The position numbers were made by a program, and so were the translations under genes. Shown here piece by piece: positions 57,626 through 64,000 of a stretch of 64,000 nt of DNA (position 1 is its first letter; each line of letters begins with the position of its first letter). Below the pieces are notes generated by a model. It was given only the letters and a program-made list of their open reading frames with translations, did no database searches and was not told the DNA's origin. Origin of the DNA: Cryptomeria japonica (lineage: Eukaryota; Streptophyta; Pinopsida; Cupressales; Cupressaceae). The stretch spans positions 254,621,533-254,685,532 of the forward strand of contig NC_081410.1 of assembly GCF_030272615.1 (NCBI RefSeq). The letters are read 5' to 3'.

Positions 57626-58702
57626 TGATGTGGCACCTTAATTATCATTGGTCTATGTCTCCTAGGTTTTTGTGCCAAATTTAATATTTGGCTATGCATT
57701 TAATATTGTTCAATAAAAAGGGGGCTATTTGTAATAAACCCTAATTAGGGTTTAGGTGTCATAATCTTGGCCATTGATCTTCTTTTGATCTGGACCGTTC
57801 ATTGTAATTGAGGATGTTATTTATACCCTCATTCATTTTCATTTTGATATATAGATATAGATATAGATATAGATATAGAGATATAGAATTAAGAGAGAGC
57901 AATAAGAAATAGTTAGAGTTTTTGAGAAGCAAGTTATTTTGTAGCAAGATTGAGCTTTGAAGAAGGAATTTCAAACAATTGTTGTTTATGATGGCTTTGA
58001 GATCAATAAAATATTGAAGTTATGGTGTTTTATTGCAATTCTTGTGGTTATCTTCATGGTTGTTTACTTTCTTGAATCATTCTCAGTCAAAGTAGTATTT
58101 AAGTTTGAAGGACTAAGTGTTGGGCTTGATCTTTGGTGAGATTCGCATTCCAAACCACTAGCTTCTTACTGATTGTAGGAACGCCTTGTGTGGTCAACTG
58201 GAAAAACTTGAATTACTTAAACCTTCAATCATCATTGAGCTTTGGATATGTGCCTTCGTGGTAGTGTCCATGATCCTTGATGAGTTGAAAGATCATTTGT
58301 TACCTTAGAAGATCGCATCAATTTCAGTTGAGTTGTTATTTCATGGCAATATTGAAGTTGGTAGGATCTTACCAAGTCCTGCCCGCATTAAGTCATTCTT
58401 CAGATTAGATTAGAGTTTATCTCTTGCAAACCCTGCCCTTTTGATCTTTTTTGGAATTCGTTAGTATTAGGAAATCTTGTTCTTACAATTCGGATACGTA
58501 AGTCCCCTTGATGAAACAGCAATCACAACGACCACTGGTGCTTATCCACACGTAGAGACCCTACATAAAAGAACATTGGAGTCACCCTGATTGATCCTTT
58601 TTTGCGACATCTTCAGCAATCAGAGGCTTTATTCAAGAGAGGATAAGGTACCCTTGGGTATTTTATTCTGTGTATGATTTGTGTACAAAATACACGTCAA
58701 CA
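57626..58702 (+). mobile_element. LTR, copy B (TGATG...TCAACA family)
   Basis: 1,077 bp from TGATGTGGCACC to CACGTCAACA. It shares the ordered blocks listed for 3860-4911 (CCCTAATTAGGG, CTTGGCCATTGATCT, GCCTTGTGTGGTCAACTGG, AGTCCCCTTG, CAAGAGAGGATAAG). The 5' partner is not present upstream in the window. A GATATA microsatellite lies at about 57848-57888. Confidence 0.75.
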
Positions 58703-60529
58703 GCTACCAAGGCTTGATGTTGGATTGGTGTTCAGGGACTAAACAATTGTTATTTCTTATTCTCAGTTTGCACTTATGGTGGGAACAGCAAATTACATTA
58801 CAATGACACCATTATGTTGGAGTGCAAAGTGTTGAAAATGAGGGAGTTAACATTAACTTTATCGAGCTTACTCCTATGGTGCCATGAATTTGTGATTATG
58901 GAGAGAAATTTTCTAATAAGTTCACCGATATCTTCTAGTATCTTGTTGCTCTTCTTACAAGAGGATTTCGAGAGTTTAATTGTCTAGGTGCCCAGTAGTA
59001 CAGTGTTTTAAGCAGATGGAGCTAGAGATTGTCTAGACTTATTTGGGATCTTGGAATTGCATTGAAGTTTATCCAGGATCATTTTGTTTCTAAGTTGGCA
59101 TTGCTTGAAGACGAGCAATCTTTGGGGAGGGAGGACTATAATGTCCCCATTTTTTCGCCATACTATTTTGTGACCATTGGCCAGTTTTCAAGGTTTTCCA
59201 AGGTTCCTAGGTGAGATGGGAGAATTCCAACATTCTTGGAGAGCGCAATTTGGGGTTTTCTTGGCATCCAATGCTGGTTTGGAGTTCAATTGGCTTCCAA
59301 GTTTGTTGTTACACTCTTTGTAACATTTTGGGCCTTCTGAGTTGTTCTCCATAGTTCTTGGAAAACACTATTACTTTTAGTAAGTTGCCATTCTAACACC
59401 CAACATCATTCTTCAACATCAGTTCCTTCTTGGTGTGTACAATTTCAATTTTCAATGTTTTGGCAGTGCTTTCCACAATGTGGTTTGGATTACTTTTATA
59501 TTTGCACTGAAGTTATAAAAGTAATGTTTTAATATTCACTTTAGTGTTAAATAGTATAAAGTTATGTCCCCAAGTTGGATACCCAAGGAAATGGAAAAAA
59601 AAAGGATTTAAGTTGTTTTAAAATGTTAAAGGGCCTTTTTTAGGGAAAAATGATAATTTGAAATTAAATTGCCCTAATTCCCTTCAACTCTATATAAAGG
59701 AGTTTTGGCTTTTATTCTTCTCATTCAGAACTTGCACACATAACAAGATGCTACTAGGTTGTGTATGTTGAATATTGAATCTATTGTAAACTCCTAATTA
59801 ACCCAACCACTAATCTAGAATCTACAAAATCATTCAACAACACCAATGGAGCTCTAAATCAAATGCATGTAAACAAAATGAAACAACATTATGCCACATA
59901 AAAATGATAAGCTTGACTCCATTGTCCTCCTATCCTTCAAGATCTTGTGAAAAAGATGTATTTGCTCTCAGTATTAAGCACTAGCACAAGATGGCATAAA
60001 GAAATTGAGCGTTGTCGATTGATGATGCAAGCAAAATGATGATAATGATAATGAAAGCTCTAAAGAAATTTTGTCATTGAGTAGACACTAATGATTGATG
60101 GACAATGATGAGAAGAATAAGCCTCTTTCATAGAAATCTCCAAGAGAATCAAGGGCTTAAATTAAGTGGTTAAAAGATGAATGGCCATAATTAAGTGGTT
60201 AGAGGAGAATCAATAGGATTAAGAGATGCAAATGAAATGGAGGGATGAGATTAAGAGGTGGAAGAGAGCGAATGAGATTAAGAGGTTGATTTGAATGAAG
60301 GGCTAAGATTAAGAGGTGGGTTGACTTTTTGGTTCAATGAATGTAGACATTTGAGAAAGGACAAAGTGAATGAAGAGGAATAAGACACTTGTCAAATGAC
60401 TACGATTTTAGATTATGATCCATGTGAACAAGTTGGAGAGTTACGATTAGAAAGAAGAGATTAATGAATTAATTAAATAAATAAAAGTATTTATTTAATT
60501 AATAGTTGAAAAGAACTAAACATCAAATT
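58703..60529 (+). repeat. Retroelement 3' end and LTR-like stretch
   Basis: 58703-59136 may be a decayed polyprotein end: a frame ending SKLALLEDEQSLGREDYNV runs straight into TATAATGTCCCC (59137-59148), a one-base variant of the TGTAATGTCCCC terminus. Then CTACTATTTTGTGACCATTG-like sequence resembles the start of the 51154 hairpin region. TATATAAAGG at 59691-59700 is a TATA candidate. From 59750 to 60529 a degenerate purine-rich stretch (TTAAGAGGT/AGATTAAGAGG words) shows no gene. Confidence 0.4.
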
Positions 60530-60908
60530 GGAATCGAGAGATGGCGTGCGTGCGGGGGCTCGCAAGCGGCCGAACTAGGGTTTCGATGCCCTAGCTCGTG
60601 GGAGGCGGGATTGCAAGTGCGGCGGGGGAGGAAAGTGCAGGGCGTCGGGGGAGAGCAATGGGCAGGGTTCGGCCGTGGGTGTGAGGGGAGTAGCGGTGGT
60701 CGTCGGGTGGGGTGTAGACTGTGCGGGGGTGAGGTTTTGGATTGCTGCGGCCCGAGGATTTCTCGTGGGACAGGGGGATTCGGCTGGGCCCTTCCTTCGG
60801 TGGTGCTTGGGAGGTGTGGTCCCTTGGGTGCCGAGCCTTCTTGAGTGGCCCTTTGGGTTGTGGGTCCTTGGCATTCTTTTGTAACCTTTTAATTCTTTTT
60901 GTGTTCCA
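60530..60908 (+). other. GC-rich LINE 5' UTR
   Basis: A sharp rise in GC content begins near 60535 and stops near 60860, just before ORF1. CpG-rich 5' UTRs with internal promoters are common in L1-like elements. The frames in it (60506-60844 on plus, 60575-60952 on minus) lack domains and are treated as by-products of high GC. Confidence 0.6.
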
Positions 60909-62356
60909 ATGTCGAGTATTGGTGGTGATGCCTCGCAGGTTGCTCCCGCCATGGACTTCTGTGCTGCGGTGGGCTCAAAACCCCCACTTCAGAGTATGAA
61001 GACTTTTAACAATAATCTTTTCTCTTCAGAATCGGGGTCTGGGAGTGTCGGTAGCTCTCGCATTATGAAGATTAATGGTTGCCTGGAGAGATGCAATGAA
61101 AGGCTGAAGCTGGTTATTCCTCCTGAGATGATAGCTGAAGACGTCGAGTACTTTTCAAAACACTCGCTATATTGCAAGTTTTTGGGAATGAGGGTTTCCT
61201 TGCAATTTTTGGAAAGCTGGGCGCAGAGGACTTGGGCACCGGAAGGGGAAATGGAGATTATGCTGCTGGCAAACAACTATTTCATGGTTACTTTCAACTG
61301 CATGGAGGATCGCAATAGGGTCTTTGAAGGAGGCCTGTATTTTTACAAACAAGTGGGGTTGTTCATCAAACCTTGGCATGCGGGGTTTAACCCTTCGGAG
61401 GAGCTCCCAAATAGGGTTCCAGTGTGGGTTCGTTTACCACGTTTTCCAGTGGAGTGTTATCGGGAGGATGTGCTACGGATGTTGGTCGCTCTGCTTGGGA
61501 AGCCAGTGGGATCTTCAACGCAAACCCTAGGGATAAAGGTAATGACCTTTGCGCATATCTGTGTCGAAATTGATCTTAGTAAACCTTTGCCAGATGCTAT
61601 AGATATGTGTGCGGGCTCTTACTCATGGGTTCAGCAGTTAGATTATGAGACTTTACCTTTTTGTTGTCGTTTGTGTCATGAGTATGGTCATCTACAGCGT
61701 AAGTGCCCTGGATATAAACCGGTGGTGCGCCAACCTCAACAGCCGGCCCAGAGTCAAGATAGGGTTGATAAAGGAAAAGCTGCTATGTCGGCCGAGGTAG
61801 TGGGTGTTGATGGTTTTGTCTCAATTAAGACAAGGAACGGGAATCGAGGACAGAAGAGGTCCCTACAAGGGAGACAAGAGGAGGATACCTTTAATAGATT
61901 TGAGGCCTTGGATGACCTCAGTCAACAAGAAGTGAATCCAAGGTTAACCCCTTTGAACCAAGGTGCTTCAGGGGGGGTCCGGAAAGAGTTATTGAGGATT
62001 TTACCCAGGCCTTGCAAGTGATTGGAAGCCAGCAAATGGAGATGGATCAGACAGTAGGGGTCCAGTTGGGACTCACTCCTGGTTCGGAGGTGAATTTGGT
62101 TGGGGGGGAGGGTTCTCCGATAACTCTGAAATTGGAATTGGCTGGAGCTAAAAGTAATAAGTCTTCCGTTCACCTAGGTCTACATCAGAAAGACATTAAG
62201 AAAAGTGCTACGGAGAAGAACTCAAAGGTTGGCAGAAAGAAGGATTTGGATAAAATCAAATTGATGGGAGAGAATTTGGTTGAGTCAGGGTCAGTCAAGA
62301 CTTTGGATTCTCACTTTTCCAATCCTCCTAAATGGTTGTGCTTTCATGGAATGTGA
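60909..62356 (+). pseudogene. L1-like LINE ORF1 (DUF4283 and zinc knuckle)
   Basis: It starts at ATG 60909. Residues 60-230 match the plant LINE ORF1/DUF4283 pattern (YCKFLGMRVSLQFLESWA, NYFMVTFNCMEDRNRVFEGG, GLFIKPWHAGFNP, VPVWVRLPRFPVECY). A CCHC knuckle CRLCHEYGHLQRKC follows near residue 252. The first frame ends at 62021, but the neighbouring frame continues with PERVIEDFTQALQVIGSQQM to 62356. The switch falls at a run of seven G near 61970, so a one-base indel there most likely split the protein. ORF1 proteins bind the LINE RNA. The end overlaps the start of ORF2. Confidence 0.82.
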
Positions 62357-64000
62357 GAGGCTTGAATAGCGGCCCTAGACAAAAAGTTGTTCGGGAATTG
62401 ATTAGGAATCATTCACCTGATGTCCTGTTCTTGCAAGAAACTAAACTCTCGGTGGAGAGTATGATGGGTCTGGTTACGAAGCTCTGGGGGCGAGGCGAGT
62501 GTCAGTGTATTGGGGCAACTGGTTCCTCTGGAGGGGTGGCATGTCTTTGGAATCCTTCAAGGATTCGCCCTATCTAGTGGGTGGCTTCCAAATCTTTGTT
62601 ATCTGGGGTTGCCTCTAGTCCTGAGACCGGAGATTTTATCTTGTTTACTAAAATCTATGCCCCGACCGATCTTCAAGGCAAGCAGAACTTATGGTCTCAT
62701 ATTTCTTGTATGCGAAGGCTGGTCCCTTTTCATCCTTGGATTATGGCGGGAGATTTCAATGCTATCATTGAGTTGAGTGAGAAGAAGGGGGGTGTCATGC
62801 GGTTGGATCCTTCTTCTTTCCTCTATCAGGATAGTATATCTTCGCTGCATCTTGTTGACATTAAGCCTAGTAATGGTTTGTTCACTTGGAACAATAGGAG
62901 AGTGGGGGAGTATTGGATTGCAGAGAGGCTGGATCAATTTCTGGTTTCCAATTTTTGGGTTGGTGAGGGGTGGTCCACAAGTTCTGAGATTCTTGACTGG
63001 AGAGGGTCAGATCACTGGCCTATCAAGCTGGTTTCTTCTTCTGCACGGGTTGCTCGCTCTCCTTCCTTCAAATTCCAACTTATGTGGCTTCGAGATCCTG
63101 ATTTGCAGGCTCTTGTTGAGCAATGGTGGAGGAGGGGGAGGCCAGCCTTTGGCACTGCTATGTACACTTTTGCCAAGCAGCTGCAGTTTGTTAAGTTTTG
63201 GCTTAAACAGTGGAATAGGCAGGGTTTCGGGAACATTTTTCATGCTAACAAAGCTGCCCAAACAGTGTTAAATGGCATCACCCGTGAAATCAGAGAGCAT
63301 GGTTTGTCTGAAGCCTTGCTTAGGGAGGAGGATAGGGCTGTCAAGGCTTTAGAGGAATGGGAGCTCAAGGAAGAAATTTACTAGAAACAGAGAACCCGTA
63401 TCGATTGGCTTCAAGCAGGCAATAAGAACACTGCTTTCTTTTTCAACTCTGTGAAAGCAAGACGTCATGGAAATTCCATTCCTGCTCTAGTCAATGATAG
63501 AGGTGAGGTGTTATTATCCTTGTAGGAGATATCTAGGGAGGCTTTACAGTATTTCCGATCCCTCTTCAGTGAGGATTCTCAGGGGGAATTGGTGGAGGAG
63601 AACCAGGTTCTCGCTTGCATTCCTCCTCTTGTTACTAGGGAGATGAATGAGCAGCTTATGGGCCCTATTTTGCTGGAAGAACTTGAGAGGATTGTTTTTC
63701 ACATGAGGAAAGGAAAATCTCCTGGACTGGATGGGTTCCCGGTTGAATTCTTTCAAGAGTTCTGGGATATCATCAAACTAGACTTACTGGAAGTAGTCCA
63801 AGAGTCCCAAAGGAATAAACAGATGCTTCGGGCCCTTAATGCGACTTTCATTGCGCTAATCCCCAAGTGTGATGGGGCCGACAGGTTAGGCCAGTTCCGC
63901 CCTATATCTCTCTGCAATGTAATTTATAAGATCATCTCTAAGCTGATTGCAAAGAGGCTCAAGAAGTGTCTGGGGGATGTTATCTCTGAGGAACAGAGCG
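62332..64000 (+). pseudogene. L1-like LINE ORF2: endonuclease and RT, truncated by window end
   Basis: One frame throughout. The AP-type endonuclease has VLSWNVRGLNSG (Asn), VLFLQETK (Glu), MAGDFNAII (Asp/Asn) and RGSDHWPI (His). The reverse transcriptase begins at about 63700 with KSPGLDGFPVEFFQEFW and FRPISLCNVIYKIISKLIAK, and the window ends before the FADD-type box. In-frame TAG codons at 62575-62577, 63382-63384 and 63523-63525 make it non-functional. ORF2 would nick target DNA and copy the LINE RNA there. The start at ATG 62332 overlaps ORF1 by about 25 bp in a different frame. Confidence 0.88.

Noticed and set aside
60506-60952. GC-rich ORFs in both directions before LINE ORF1
   Set aside because: High GC removes stop codons; no domain, and position fits the LINE 5' UTR.

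Overview
The window looks like nuclear DNA from a large, repeat-rich seed-plant genome, most likely a gymnosperm or conifer. This is inferred from AT-rich intergenic sequence, almost no intact host genes, many old plant-type retroelements and long retroelement leaders; there is no species-diagnostic gene. No complete functional gene is visible. Every recognisable protein region is broken by stops or frameshifts, is a single exon, or belongs to a transposable element (TE).

Layout. 1-5914: a decayed LTR element with a conserved double-hairpin motif (573-616), a 27-bp minisatellite (about 2030-2870) and two LTR copies head to tail (3860-5914). A non-autonomous hAT element sits inside it (894-1985, perfect 8-bp target-site duplication, TSD). 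6619-10093: a hAT transposon with a dead DUF659-type transposase. 10787-10956: a lone host-like exon on the minus strand with one internal stop. 12184-12522: a complete 339-bp miniature LTR retrotransposon (TRIM) whose 135-bp LTRs each carry a tRNA-like Pol III unit. 13.9-18.9 kb: LTR-like and gene-fragment debris. 19031-20157: a second hAT element sharing an inverted GC-rich core with the first. 24.4-26.2 kb: a Copia gag/protease remnant (minus). 26.8-30.8 kb: minus-strand LTR-like sequence with 47-bp and 84-bp arrays and another double hairpin. 32431-32634: a clean 68-codon exon (minus). 34690-40054: a Copia element with both LTRs (minus). 41881-42360: a small hAT. 45.5-46.6 kb: the RNase H end of a LINE. 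50.6-58.7 kb: LTR-type leaders, a 13-copy palindrome array with a period near 166 bp, a roughly 1,070-codon unrecognised gag-position ORF, and an LTR. 60.5-64 kb: the 5' part of an L1-like LINE that runs off the window.

The main candidates for something new are two. The first is the tRNA-bearing TRIM: LTRs, initiator-Met-type primer site, G-rich polypurine tract, a 5-bp TSD and intact A and B boxes are all visible. The second is a group of retroelement leaders that share one double hairpin, each followed by a different tandem array (27, 84 or 166 bp), one of which precedes a long ORF with no protease, RT or integrase.

All boundaries were read by eye. Similarities between repeats are by-eye alignments, and family names rest on motifs rather than searches.
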